Origin: Aphrocallistes beatrix
Lineage: Eukaryota; Porifera; Hexactinellida; Sceptrulophora; Aphrocallistidae
Direction: 5' to 3'
Length of the DNA stretch: 64,000 bases
Assembly (NCBI GenBank): GCA_963281255.1
Contig: OY725494.1
Coordinates: forward strand, 1,687,934-1,751,933
Both the position numbers and the translations under genes were made by a program. This document shows, piece by piece, positions 38,251-49,610 of this stretch (the stretch's first letter is position 1; each line of letters starts with the position of its first letter). The notes beneath the pieces were generated by a model, which saw only the letters and a list, made by a program, of their open reading frames with translations, was not told the DNA's origin and ran no database searches.

Positions 38251-38253
<3 letters not shown>

Positions 38254-38742
38254 AGCGCGCTTCGCTTGCTTGCGCTGCGGCTGGCGGACACAAAGTGTCC
38301 GCCGGAGGCTCCCTTCGGTCGCCTAGGGTCACATTGATTAATTAAAAGGGAGATGACATCTCGAAATAGGTCTGTCATACAGTTATAATCGATATTCCTC
38401 GAAAAATCGCCAAAAATTTGTCAATTTTTAAAAATTTGATGCGTAATGACGTTATAACAGGGTGATGAATCATCATTTTTTGATGATAGTTGTGCCATAT
38501 GTGAGATGTATATACATAATCTATTAAAATTTCAGCCTTCTATCTCCTATAATGGCTGAGTTATGCTCGAATAACTGTATTGCTTAACTTTTAATAATGT
38601 GACAATCACGTCATAATTCCATGATGGGTAGACATTTTCGTCTGAGCTCAGAAAATAGTGGAGGCATAGCCAAAAGAGTTCCACATGCCAAAAATCAGCT
38701 TTCTGGGCCTGGCAGTTTCTTCAATCAATTCGTTACAGATAT
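38251..38742 (+). repeat. R1 repeat, full copy
   Basis: Starts ACAAGCGCGCTTCGCTTGCT and the GGCGGACAC/GTGTCCGCC block, has GATGCGTAATGACG, GATGAGTCATC-like and ACGTCATAATTCCATGATG motifs, and ends TTCTTCAATCAATTCGTTAC followed by TA repeats. TA tracts lie at both ends. An R2 motif (ATTAATCGAGTTTTAATAGT) follows at 38778-38806. Confidence 0.88.
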
Positions 38743-39468
38743 ATATATATATACGTATATAAATAAATAAATAAATATACATTAATCGAGTTTTAATAGT
38801 AAGGATATATACAGTCGAACCTGCTATAACGGCAAGTCTGTAGCGGTCACCTGCTCAACGCGGCCACCTATTTGTAATTCCTTACAGACCCTAAAACTGT
38901 GATAAAGGCCAGCACCTTTTTCACCCTTTTATGTGCTTATTACAGGACCAGTTACGAACGATAAATAAGTTTTATGTAGTAATTACTTCAAGAAATTGAT
39001 TTCTAAAAACTAGATATTCATTGCACTACGTTGATACCTTTAGGGAAGACAATCACCTGTATATAACGGTCACCTGTGTACAACGGTCAATTTTGTCCAG
39101 TCCCTTGGGTGGGGATTAGGGGATACCGACAGTTCGAGACGCGACATTTTGAGACGCGACAGTTTGATACCGACAATTCGAGATGCCGACATTTCGATAC
39201 GCGACATTTCGATACGCGACAGTTCGATACGACACAGTTCGATAGTCGACAGTTTGATGTGGAGAAAATCCAAAATTTGATAAAATGTGAATTCATATAA
39301 ATCAGTGACAAATAGACTTGATTTCTTTTTCAATCAATATTATTAGATTGTACTCCTTTTCACAAATGACAATTCAAAATATTTTCATGTAACACGTCGA
39401 TTATTATCAAAGAGGGTCAAACCTCTTACATACAAGGCATCAATTAAAATAGTATATATACGTATATA

Positions 39469-39835
39469 CAGTCGACTCTCGTTGATACGAACACTTCAGT
39501 GCGTTTTCAATACTAAATACATCGGTTAATACGAACACGGATAATACGAACAGGTGTGTGCCTACGAGCACTTTGAATATGGTACGTAGTATGTACGTAG
39601 ATAGATACTGGACAGATATTTCTCAATGAAAATACAGTCGAATCTCGTTAATACAACATGAATAATGAGTTCTCTATTTGACAAGTACAATTTCATACTC
39701 TCACGTAGTTATCACTATGTATATTAAGTATTTTGGACAAATGTGGCTATGTACGTACTTCGGTTAATACGTACTCCGGATAAGGAGTACAAATCTCCAC
39801 GGTCCCTTGGTGTACGTGTTAACGAGAGTCGACTG
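39469..39835. mobile_element. Tigger-type MITE inside the MULE
   Basis: Ends CAGTCGACTCTCGTTGATAC and GTTAACGAGAGTCGACTG between TA dinucleotides. A second internal left end (CAGTCGAATCTCGTTAATAC near 39636) suggests a compound or self-inserted copy. Confidence 0.88.
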
Positions 39836-39919
39836 TATATTACTTATATAATTATCACCAAATATTTCGGAAATTGCTTGCGTACGATATTTTTCTTAAA
39901 TTGATGGCTGAATAATGCT

Positions 39920-41330
39920 TCTCAGTTTCGTTTCATCAAGTCAAGCAGAGGAGGCAACAAACTCGAAGAGAACGATTTCTTTATGATAAACATAAAGTGC
40001 TAGGAGAAGTTACTTATTGGCAATGCGAGAGAAGAAATGATTGCAAAGCGAGACTACATACACAAGGGACGCAAGTAATAAAGCGCATCAATGATCATCT
40101 TCACGGGCCTGATATGCAAAAGGTTTCCTGTTTGGAAACTAAAGCAGGGATCAAAAGAAAAGCTACACAAACTCAAGACAGTACACATCATATCATTGGC
40201 GAAGGCTTGATAAATATTACTGAAGGTACTGCTGTCAAGCTACCCAAAATAAATAGCTTAAAGAGGACAATTCAATGCGAAAGAACGAAAGCGAATACAG
40301 TTCCGGTACAGCCTGTAAGTTTATTAGAACTTGATATTCCACTAGATTATCAGATAACAGCCAAAAATGAATCATTCCTTCTATACGATTCTGGTCCAGA
40401 AGAAAGGAGAATTCTAATTTTTTGAACACGAAGAAACGCAGAAATGCTGGAGCTAGCTCAGATTTGGTTAGCGGATGGTACTTTTAAAACTGCACCAATG
40501 CTATTTGAGCAAGTATATTGTCTTCATGCATTGAGAGGGGGACCCCTACCATTAGAAGATGGACATCTTTTACCTAGCTTCTTCGTACTTTTACCTAATA
40601 AGTCTCAGCCTACTTACACGAGAATGTGGCAAGCAATCAAACAACTCTGTCCACATGCTCACCCTACACATCTGTTAATTGACTTCGAAAAGGCAGTTGC
40701 AAATGCATTTTCAAATTTCTGGCCGCATACTCATATAAAAGGATGTTTCTTTCATTTGACACAGAACATATTCCGCAAAAATCAAGCGGAAGGTCTACAA
40801 AACGAATATCAGCAAAACGAGAGCTTCGCGATACAAATTAAACTATTACCCGCCCTAGCTTTTGCACCACCTTGCGATATCCTAAATCTCTTCGCTGGAG
40901 TAGTCCAGGATCTACCTCTGCCAATGGCTGAGGGTTTAGTTATCTATTTCGAGCGTACCTACGTTGGGCGTATTCTACCTGGTGGCACATTGCAACAACC
41001 ACTATTTCCTGTTGAAATGTGGAATAGTCATTTCGAGGTACTGACTGGATACCCAAGAACGACAAATTCAATCGAGGCCTGGCATCGTTCGTTTAACGCC
41101 ACCGTTGGTTGTTGTCATCCAACTATTTGGAAATTTATTCAGGCCTTAAAGTTGGAACAAGGGATAGTTGAATTTAAACAAGTAAATTTCAAGCAGGAGA
41201 AAAACCAACAAAACGGAGAAATCGCCAATAAGAAGAATCAATTCGAAATTTGGTCAGGGACTATTTCAATCGTCCACCCATGGATTTCTTGCGTGGTATA
41301 GCATCATATTGGATTGGATTTAGATTAGTA
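39920..41330 (+). pseudogene. MULE transposase with FLYWCH zinc finger
   Basis: N-terminal FLYWCH-type finger: FRFIKSSRGGNKL, then after a frameshift near 39985 YWQCERRNDCKARLHTQG and a His-rich NDHLHGPD. The catalytic domain follows: RILIF, an in-frame TGA (40423-40425) where family members have Gly, then RNAEMLELAQIWLADGTFKT (first Asp), THLLIDFEKAVANAF (second Asp), GCFFHLTQNIFRK (C/H block) and TTNSIEAWHRSFN (Glu). The body from 40444 to 41200 is open. The C-terminal FLRGIASYWIGF block near 41283 lies in another frame. With one stop and about two frameshifts it is a young corpse. Relative at 48880-49610. Confidence 0.88.
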
Positions 41331-41460
41331 ACAAAGATCTGAACTTATGTACCCAAATATAATTCTCATTTGCATTACATCCAAACTTATTACTAGATAC
41401 GTATCTTTAGAATAGCTAAAATCATTAAATTTGAGTTATCTTTTCGTCTTATTACACTTA

Positions 41461-42828
41461 CAGTGTGTTCGGAAATTATTGAGACTTTTTCGAATTGCCT
41501 TCAATTAGCAATATATTCCTAGTACAAGCACATATTATATAACCATCAGTGTTATTGAATAGCTAGACTTGGCTAGACTAGATAATTCATCACAGATTTA
41601 AGATATCCACTATCAAAAAAAAATTTCATTGACAAAACAAACAAAATCTTCTATTTTTTTTAACAAATATTTACTACCCGATTTTCATTTTCAATTTGAA
41701 TTATTCGGTACTGCATCGATGTTTTCTACACAACAACAACGCAGAAATCAAATAGAGACCTTGTATAACGCTGGAATTACCAGAGGAATGGAAATCTCTA
41801 GGCGGACGAACATTCCCAAGCCGACTGTTTTTCGTGTCTTATCCCTTATCAGAGAGAAAAAAACCCTCCAGCATAAGAAAGGAGCTGGACGCCCAACTAA
41901 AATCCAGGAAAATGACAAAAAAAGATTGCCTCCATTCTAAATTGCAATTCGAGGACTTCATTACGTTCCATTCTACCAAAGTTAGGAGTGAATGTATCCA
42001 TCAGCACCCTCCATGCCCAGGTAATGAGGCAGAACTTCCTGAACACACGTGCTGTCCGAGTCCCAGCTCTCACTGACCTCCATGTCTCCAAAAGAATCGC
42101 ATGGTGTAAGGAAATGAAAGGCTTTGACTGGAGCAAAACATTCTTTACTGACGAGTGCTCAGTTTGGCTTGATTCCGGAAGGATTAATGTGTGGACGAAG
42201 AATGGGCAGCCAATTATTCTGCCGACTTTCAAACATCCTTCTAAAGTTCATCTTTAGGGTGGGATTTCGCTTATGGGGACTACACATCCTAAAATTTTTA
42301 CCGAAAACTTTAATCAAGCTGTGTACATTTCCACTTTTAGCGAGTGTCTTATTGAGGAGGCTAAAGGGAAATACGGAGAAAGTTGGGTTTTACAGGAAGA
42401 CAACAGTCCTGTACACACTGGCAAGGCAACCAAGGGGTGGAAAGCAGAGTTTGTCCCCCTTCGAATCGATTGGTCACCAAATAGTCCAGACCTTGTCCCA
42501 ATCGAAAATATTTGGGCGGTTTTGAAGAGAAGGCTACTTGTACGACATCCTAAAACCATAGACCAACTAAAAGAGTCTATACGGGAGATTTGGGAGTCCT
42601 TTGATCCAGAATTTCTCCGGCCTTTTTGCAGTTCAATGCCAAAAAGAATTCAGCTTTGTTTGAAAAATAAGGGAAAAAAGATTAATTATTAAAGTTGTCA
42701 GGATTCAATTTTGAATTTCGTTTAAGGACATGTATATTAACTTAATTTAAGCGTAGCTAAGAGCCATACTTCACCAATGAATAGTTTAAGATAATTATAT
42801 TTAGTCTCAATAATTTCCGAACACACTG
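41461..42828 (+). mobile_element. Tc1-like element, complete ends
   Basis: Inverted ends CAGTGTGTTCGGAAATTATT and AATAATTTCCGAACACACTG between TA dinucleotides (41459-41460 and 42829-42830). 1368 bp, inserted in the MULE after its transposase gene. It encodes the transposase at 41719-42692. Confidence 0.95.
41719..42692 (+). pseudogene. Tc1-like transposase, one frameshift and one stop
   Basis: DDE transposase that cuts and pastes its element. ATG 41719 opens MFSTQQQRRNQIETLYNAG with a helix-turn-helix (ISRRTNIPKPTVFRVLSLI) and a GAGRPTK linker. One base is lost or gained in a 7-A run (41917-41923). The downstream frame carries TFFTDECSVWLDSG (first Asp), an in-frame TAG at about 42255 where Trp is expected (HL-stop-GGISL), QEDNSPVHTGKA (second Asp) and SPDLVPIENIWAVLKRR (Glu), and ends GKKINY. 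All catalytic residues are kept, so this was active recently. Length about 325 codons, normal for the family. Confidence 0.92.
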
Positions 42829-42970
42829 TACATTTCGTTTAATGTAGTATCGAACTGTCGCGTATCGAAATGTCGGCATCTCGAATTGTCGGTATCAAAC
42901 TGTCGCGTCTCAAAATGTCGCGTCTCGAACTGTCGGTATCCCCTTGGGTGGACGTTATATACAGGTTCCA

Positions 42971-42973
<3 letters not shown>

Positions 42974-43030
<57 letters not shown>
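42974..43030. repeat. (TA)n microsatellite
   Basis: About 56 bp of pure TA between the Tigger MITE end and an R1 copy. Confidence 0.97.
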
Positions 43031-43033
<3 letters not shown>

Positions 43034-43745
43034 AGCGGACTTCGCTTGCTTGCGCTGCGCAGCTGGCGGACACTTTATGTCTGCCGAATGCGCCCTTTGG
43101 CTGCATGGGCTCACATTGTTACTTATAAGCTAAGTTGACTAATTCATTGAAAGATGATGAAGAATTATGAATTATTCAAAATCTCAAACATTAGTGCAGA
43201 TTATATGCCCAAAAGTGGTTAAAAGGTTGCTCATGCATATACCTCTAACATTGCTCAGTCCCTAAGCGAAATATCAAATATTTTTTTCATTATTTTAGTT
43301 ACAAATTTAGAGCAATTCATTGATAATTCATGAATTAGTCAACTTAGCTTATAAGGAGGATAACATCTCTAAATATGTCTGTCTTCCTGTTAAAATCGAA
43401 ATCACTAGAAAAATCATCAAATTTGTCAAATTTGGATACGTAATGATGGCGTCATAACAGAGTGATGAGTAATCATTTTTCGACAATAGTTGAATCATTT
43501 GTGAGTTATATTAATATACACATTCTATTAAAATTTCTGCCTGCTATCCCCTAAAATAGCTGAGTTATAATCGAAAAACTGAAATTTATAATTATAAAAA
43601 GGTGATAATGACGTCATAATTTCAAAATGAGTTCACATTTTCGTCTGAGGTCAGAACTTAGCGGAATCATAGCCAAAAGACTTCCACATGCCAAAAATCA
43701 GCTTTCTGTGCCTTGTAGTTTTTTCAATCAATTCATTAAAGATAT
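43031..43745 (+). repeat. R1 repeat with inserted MITE
   Basis: Starts ACAAGCGGACTTCGCTTGCT and ends at TA repeats near 43745. Its body is interrupted at 43130-43347. An R2 motif follows at 43770-43800. Confidence 0.85.
43130..43347. mobile_element. hAT-type MITE in R1, 218 bp
   Basis: Ends CTAAGTTGACTAATTCAT and its inverse, 8-bp duplication CTTATAAG (43122-43129 and 43348-43355). A related copy lies at 59239-59400. Confidence 0.85.
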
Positions 43746-43806
43746 ATATATATATCTACACACAGATATACACATTAATCGAGTTTTAATAGTAAGGATA
43801 TATATA

Positions 43807-43994
43807 CAGTCGACTCCGCTTAATAGGGTCACATCGGTCAGAGGACATTTTGCCCCGATTACGCGGAGAACCCTATTAACCGAAAATATTTTGTATTAGC
43901 TTCTATGTGTAAGAGCTACTCCGGTCCTGCCAAAAGTGGCCCGATTAAGCGGTTAATCAGATTAAACAATGAATCCATTAAGCAGAGTCGACTG
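43807..43994. mobile_element. Tigger/pogo-type MITE, copy 2
   Basis: Same family as 38030-38217, with TA at both sides and a mutated right end (AAGCAGAGTCGACTG). Confidence 0.92.
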
Positions 43995-44006
43995 TATATA
44001 AATATA

Positions 44007-45261
44007 CAGTCAGGGTCGCTCATTATGAACCCGCTTAATATGAACATCATTTATTATGAACCATAACCTACTATAATAAGGCCTCAGAGTAACTTGCGAA
44101 TTTGGGACTAGGGATGCGGTAGAAGATGGTTGAACTAATACATGAAGCTGCCTTAAATCATTAACAAAGCACAATGGAGCTTAGGAATGTATTACCAGCA
44201 TATTTAAATATGGTGTCACGGTACCCATATCCGTTGTTAAAATTTAGATTAGTCACCATATGGTTGCGCAATAGGGTATATTTGTGACAAATTTGATGAT
44301 TTTCAGAGGTCGCTTAAGGGCACTTCTAAGTGTTTTATTATAAAACTTTCCGCATAGAACTGAGATGTGAATGGGTTTAGTACGAAAATTTATTTTTTTC
44401 ATGGAATGTTACTACATTCCAGTGTTGCTATGGAAACGTGTTTCGGTCAGTTGTTGGGGTCATATCTTGAGAACCGCGATAGCTAAACATTCGAAAGTAA
44501 TTCCATTTGATAGCCAATAGATTATTTTCTATTAAGTGATAATATAATTTATTTGTCTAAATTTAATTGTTTACGAGTTATTAGACAATTTATTATATTG
44601 GTCACATTCGGTCATTTATAGAATATTTCGTAAACCATTGAATTTAGACATCGAAATTATATCATCGCTTAATAGGAAATAGCCTATTAGCTATCAAATA
44701 GAATTATATTTAAATGTCTAGCTATCGCGGTTTTCAAGATTTGACCCCAACTGACCAAAACACGATTCCATAGCAAACTGGAATGTAGCAACATTCAATG
44801 AAAAAAATCCAAATTTTTCGTATTAACCCATTCACATCTCAGTTCCATGTGAAAAGTTTTATAATAAAAACACTTAGAAGTGCCCTTAAACGACCTCTGA
44901 AAATCACCAAATTTGTCACAAATATACCCTATTGCGCGCAACCATATGGTGACTAATCAAAATTTTAACAACAGATATGGGTACCTTGACACCATATTTA
45001 TATATGCTGGTAACACATCCTTAAGCTCCATTGTGCTTTGTTAATTATTTAAGGCAGCTCATGTTCAACCATCTTCTAACGCATCCTTGGTCAAGTTACT
45101 CTGAGGCCTTATATTCAGTAGGCTATGTATGAACTAATCTCCTGGTCCAATTTCATTTTTAGATAGGATTTGTATTGAACCAAGTTCGCTTAATTTGAAG
45201 TATTTCTACTATGAACATAATTTTTGGTTTCCTGGTGGTTCATAATAATCGATCCTGCCTG
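44007..45261. mobile_element. Tc1/Tigger-type MITE split by a P-type MITE
   Basis: Second copy of the 2044-2227 family (CAGTCAGGGTCGCTCATTAT to CGATCCTGCCTG, TA flanks). Interrupted after TATTATGAAC by 44062-45127; the 2044 copy shows the same site unoccupied. Confidence 0.93.
44062..45127. mobile_element. P-type palindromic MITE, copy B (intact)
   Basis: 1066 bp, ends CATAACCTACTATAATAAGG and AGTAGGCTATG, exact 7-bp duplication TATGAAC (44055-44061 and 45128-45134), target confirmed by the empty copy at 2044. Two arms of about 480 bp pair over most of their length (CACTTAGAAGTGCCCTTAA, CACCATATGGT, TGCTACATTCCAGTGTTGC). No gene. Confidence 0.93.
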
Positions 45262-45269
45262 TATATATA

Positions 45270-45741
45270 CATTGCCTAAACAAAAGTATTCGTACACCCC
45301 ATAATTCTCCAAACAAATAGTTATAATACTGATTTATTTAGCGAGTCAAGGTATTTAATTGGTAAGAGATACGCTTAATTTAACTTCAAATTCGAATTCT
45401 CCATATTCGAATTACTCACTTTTTAATCTTTCAACTTGTTTACACTCTCACAAAGTTAAAAATTTTCAAACTGTGCATACCACCAATGCCATCATATACA
45501 ATGGTGATCACTCGCGACATGTGGCATAGGAAAGCAAATGCTGAAATTACTTAATCTTGAAGAAGAGTAATTAAGTTGAAAACTTATAAAGTGAGTAATT
45601 TGAATGTGGAGAATTCGAATTTGAAGTCAAATTAAGGGTATCTCTTACCAATTAAATACCTTGACTCGCTAAATAAATCAGTGTTATAACTATTTGCATG
45701 GGGAATTATGGGGTGTACGAATACTTTTGTCCAGGCAGTGT
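45270..45741. mobile_element. foldback Tc1-type MITE
   Basis: Inverted arms of about 210 bp, CATTGCCTAAACAAAAGTAT and GAATACTTTTGTCCAGGCAG, between TA dinucleotides. 472 bp. Same end type as 61406-61886. Confidence 0.93.
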
Positions 45742-45747
45742 ATATAT

Positions 45748-46225
45748 AAGCGCGCTTCGCTGGCTTGCGCTGCGCGGCTAGCGGACACTTTGTGAGCGCC
45801 TGGGGTCACAATTATTAATCATGAGGGAGATAACATCTCGAAATACGTCTGCCGTACTGTTATAATCGATATCGCACGAAAAATCACCAAATCTGTCAAT
45901 TATTAAAATTTTGATGCGTAATGATCTGATCACGAATATACATATTCTATTAAAATTTCAGAATTCTATCACCGAAAATGGCTGAGTAATGGGAAAAAAC
46001 TGAAATTTCTATTTCTAAAAAAGGTGACAATGACGTCATAATTCCATGATTGAATGAAATTTACTTTTAGCTTCTATGTAAGAGAACCATTCCATTTCTG
46101 GAGACCTGTCCCAATTAAGCGGAGTTGGTTGTATATAACGAATAGATTGAAGAAACTCCAAGGCACAGAAACATGATTTTTGGCATCTGGGAGTCTTTTG
46201 GCTATGGTCCACTAAGTTTCCCATT
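45748..46225 (+). repeat. rearranged R1 repeats with Tigger MITE remnant
   Basis: R1 start and body in plus orientation to about 46055, then the right end of a CAGTCGACTCC-type MITE (46062-46135, AATTAAGCGGAGTTGG), then the R1 3' end in minus orientation (46136-46225). Confidence 0.75.
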
Positions 46226-47200
46226 TTCCACGTCGAAAGGAACCAGAAAACAAGATATATTGTACAAGTAGTTATGATAGGTAGAAGAACTGTAATCTAA
46301 ATTTTGCAACTATTGAAGCAAGGGGGTATTTTAAGCGAAAGATAGTAGGTATTCGAGTAAATACACTCTTACATGTTTTTTGCATTATGTATGTTACCTT
46401 ATATTTTAATTTGAAATTATACTATTTGTCTATTTAACCTCCTAGTCTGTTTTTATTTCCAATACTCTAATTTACCAAAATTATATCCTTCAAAATGTAT
46501 AAAGGAAGGTGTCACTAAAAATTTGGTGGAATGACTAATGTTTTCAAGTACATTCCAACACAAACGTATGGCTAGATATAAAATAGATCAATATCAATGG
46601 TTTAATCTTCTTCATGCTATATTTTAGTCCCTCTGAAGGGGATTAAATAAAGGGGGGCGTACCATTGAATGAACATTTGTAAAATATATCAAAATAAAAG
46701 ATATCATTTTTCTAAGATTACACTATAAGTCAGTGACAGAGAAAGGGGATTTTTACTAACGAGAACTCCTGTTTATACAACTACAAATAGTGACAATTGA
46801 GAAAAGAATTAGTAAAGCCATAGTATGATGCTGTTCTCCACTTTTGTTAACAAACTCGAGAAAAGAAATAACAATTGATTAAGCTAACAATAATAAGAGT
46901 CGACTAAATGATTTATCAGTGAATTAATAAATAAGAGTAATATTATAAAACTAAAGGTCATAAGTTTCTCAAAAAGCAAGATATTTGCTTGAAAATTGAT
47001 TGTGCTATATATAATTAACCATAACTTCGTGAATAATCACTTTTTACAATCAATAATTAACGTCTAGATTAGAGGTCATTTTAGAATACGAATTAAGAAT
47101 TGATATTCAATTTATCCGAGCTTTCGGAAATAAATTGGGAATAAAATTTCAGAACATGATTACTCTCTACAATTAAGTTGGATTTTTACAGTATTCTCAC
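46226..47200. other. no gene recognised
   Basis: A+T-rich sequence without recognisable coding or repeat signals. Confidence 0.55.
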
Positions 47201-47201
47201 T

Positions 47202-47930
47202 ACAAGCGCGCTTCGCTTGCTTGCACTGCGCGGCTGGCAGACACTTTGTGTCCGCCAGAGGTGATATATATATATATATATATACACACACATTAATCGA
47301 GTTTTAATAGTAAGGATGGTAATGCGGAAATGGTTCGACTTTTCGAAAAATAAAATAGTTCGAATTGCGGATTTAGGAAATAGTTCGACTTTTTATCATT
47401 AGGATTGGTGTTTTTTTTCGAAGAATTTCCTTTTTTGGAAAGTCGAACTATTTCCGGTTTGGTTCGATTTATTTCCACCATACCGTAAGGATATATATAT
47501 ATCTGCAACGAATTGATTGAAGAAACTGTCAGGCCCAGAAAGCTGATTTTTGGCACGTGGGAGTTTTTGGTTATGACTCCACTAAGTGAGCTCAGACGAA
47601 AATGTCAACTCATCATGGAATTATGACGTCATTGTCACCTTTTTTAGAATCAGAAATTTTAGTTTTTCAACCATAACTCGCCGTTTTAAGTGATAGAAGG
47701 CTGAAATTTTAATAGAATATGTATATTCGTGATAATTACGCATCAAAATTTTAAAAATTGACAAATTTTGTGATTTTTCGCGCGATATCGATTATAACAG
47801 TATGACAGACGTATTTAGAGATGTTATCCCCGTTATGATTAATCAATGTGACCCAGACGTCCAAATGGCGCCTCCGGCGGACACTTTGTGTCCGCCAGTC
47901 GCGCAGCGCAAGCAAGCGAAGTTCGCTTGT
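47202..47930. repeat. two R1 pieces in opposite orientation
   Basis: 47202-47262 is the GC-rich start of R1 in plus orientation, followed by TA repeats and an R2 motif (47288-47316). 47500-47930 is a nearly full R1 on the minus strand, ending at its GC-rich start. A small MITE sits between them. Confidence 0.82.
47318..47484. mobile_element. small MITE in an R2 motif, 8-bp TSD
   Basis: 167 bp with ends GGTAATGCGGAAATGG and its degenerate inverse (CCATACC end), duplication GTAAGGAT (47310-47317 and 47485-47492). GAAATAGTTCGACTTTT motifs are inverted inside. Confidence 0.8.
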
Positions 47931-48879
47931 TATAACTTAAAAATAACTGGTATAATAACTAATGCATTGGTTATTCTTGGATTGGTGGTAGTGTAAATTG
48001 GGGACATAACTTAATTTGCACCCTGTATAAATGGGGAAAATCGAGACGTCCAAATTATACCCATTTGTTACTTGAGGATTTGATCGAAGTATCAATTCAA
48101 CTGGTTAAAATAGAACCTTGATGATATAGAACTTCGTGAATAGGTATTTTTAATCAATATTCTACATTAATGCACTGGTGTAGAACTTTGTTCAATTCGG
48201 AAACATATATTTATGTTACAACAAATTGGACAATGTAGTATTACTTATCTAGTGACAAATAATTACAATCTTCCGTGTTAATGCTACTATAATTGGTTTA
48301 AGGTCTCATATTCGTAATATTATGCAAAATTGTCAAATTGAAAATTACTTGATTGAAAAATCTCCGGGTTAGAAGTCTGATAATGAAAACAAGGAATAGA
48401 AGGAGAGCAAATACTTCGTATCTACATTTTCCTCCAGTTGCCAGTATAAAATAGTTGTCTTTGGATATATTTTCTGAAAATCTGGCTAAAAGTGAGCGAA
48501 GCGAGCGACCATAAGGTGGGCAATGGGTACTCGCTTCATATAAAAACTATTCTTGGATGTCCCTGGATTTGGTTTTAAACACTTTGAGAGCCATCGAATA
48601 ATTTCAATTTGACCATTTGAAGTGCATAACATACAGGGTGCGATTTAAGTTCTGTCCCCAATTTAGACTGGGATACGGACAGTACGGTACGTGGACAATT
48701 CGGTACGGACATTTCGGTACGGGACAAATCGGTACGTGGACATTTCGGTACGTGTACTACGTTATTTAGATGTACAGTAGAAACTCGTAAATAACTGTTA
48801 CTGCTAGATTAATGATTTAATGATTTATTGAGAAATACTGAAACAAAAATGGTAAATAATGGTGAGGGTGAGCACTATG

Positions 48880-49610
48880 TCTCGTTAAGCCAATTCTATG
48901 CGCCACTCCACGTATATATTCCATGGGTAGTCTGTGAAAGTATCCGGAGATCAGACTCTTAAGGCCTTCCTCATTAGCTTTATTTTTTTGTCGTTTTGCA
49001 GGCTTTTCTCCAGCAGGACTGGGGTTGGTTAACCGATCTTATGGTTCGGTTATTTTTGTTTCCACCAGGGCGGTTAACCGGTTAACCGATACCATTATTA
49101 ATTGGTTGAAGTATTGATTTTTGGACTAAGCTTTAACCTGATATTGAAAAAATTGATAATTTTCAGTGGTCTCAAAATATACTTTGTGGTTAGAAAATAG
49201 GAATTCTATTACATTTACAAATTTTTAGAAGTAATATTCTTGAATCTCCTTCGAAAAACAAAGAAATTAGTGTGAATATTTAGAAAATAAAGCAGATCGG
49301 CTAACCGATCTAAGATTTCTTTAACCGTTAACCGAGATTGACGGCGGTTAACCGGTTAACCGAATCCAGCCTTGTCTCCAGCAATAAATTTAGCCTGTTT
49401 TACTTCGAAAAGTCCTTGCTCTCGCTTCAATGCATTGATGAAACGCCAAATGTTGGGGTGGTAACATCCGATGGTAGCATTGTATGAGCGATGCCAAGCT
49501 TCAACTGCGTTAGTAGTCCTGGGAATTCCCTGAGGAACTTCGTAGTGATGATTCCACATCTCTATTGGAAAGATGGGCTCCTGCTGGGTACCACCAGGGA
49601 GTATACAATT
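48880..49610 (-). pseudogene. MULE transposase, C-terminal fragment split by a MITE
   Basis: Reads MWNHHYEVPQGIPRTTNAV, EAWHRSYNATIGCYHPNIW (catalytic Glu) and ALKREQGLFEVKQAKF, closely matching the 39.9-41.3 kb transposase. After the MITE at 49015-49374 it resumes with GEKPAKRQKNKANEEGLKSL and MEYIRGVAHRIG. The first two catalytic residues are absent. Confidence 0.85.
49015..49374. mobile_element. hAT-type MITE in MULE gene, 360 bp
   Basis: Ends AGGACTGGGGTTGGTTAACC and GGTTAACCGAATCCAGCCTTG-type inverse, exact 8-bp duplication TCTCCAGC (49007-49014 and 49375-49382). GGTTAACCGGTTAACCG is repeated inside. Confidence 0.9.

Larger units (their letters stand above)
39113..42942 (+). mobile_element. 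Mutator-like element (MULE) with tandem-motif inverted ends
   Basis: Flanked by CTTGGGTGG (39104-39112 and 42943-42951), a 9-bp duplication typical of Mutator elements. Inverted ends of about 110-140 bp (39117-39258 and 42840-42942) consist of back-to-back 15-bp motifs such as GATACCGACAGTTCGAGACG and GCGACATTTCGATACG. It contains a transposase gene, a Tigger-like MITE (39469-39835) and a Tc1 element (41461-42828). Confidence 0.88.
38812..42973. mobile_element. Tigger-type MITE split by a Mutator-like insertion
   Basis: Left part 38812-39112 (CAGTCGAACCTGCTATAACG) and right part 42943-42973 (ending GTTATATACAGGTTCCACTG) belong to one MITE, between TA dinucleotides. The break coincides with the 9-bp duplication of the inserted element. 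Unbroken junction sequence is seen at 62472-62505. Confidence 0.85.

Noticed and set aside
40423-40425. In-frame TGA in the MULE gene as selenocysteine recoding
   Set aside because: The site is normally Gly, the gene has other frame breaks, and a GGA to TGA mutation explains it.
42807-43138. Readings with long Tyr-Ile repeats
   Set aside because: Translation of a (TA)n microsatellite and flanking repeats. The same applies near 38128-38378.
47995-48669. One foldback element bounded by CACCCTGTA and TACAGGGTG
   Set aside because: The two ends face the wrong way (right end first, then left end), so they belong to two different elements.
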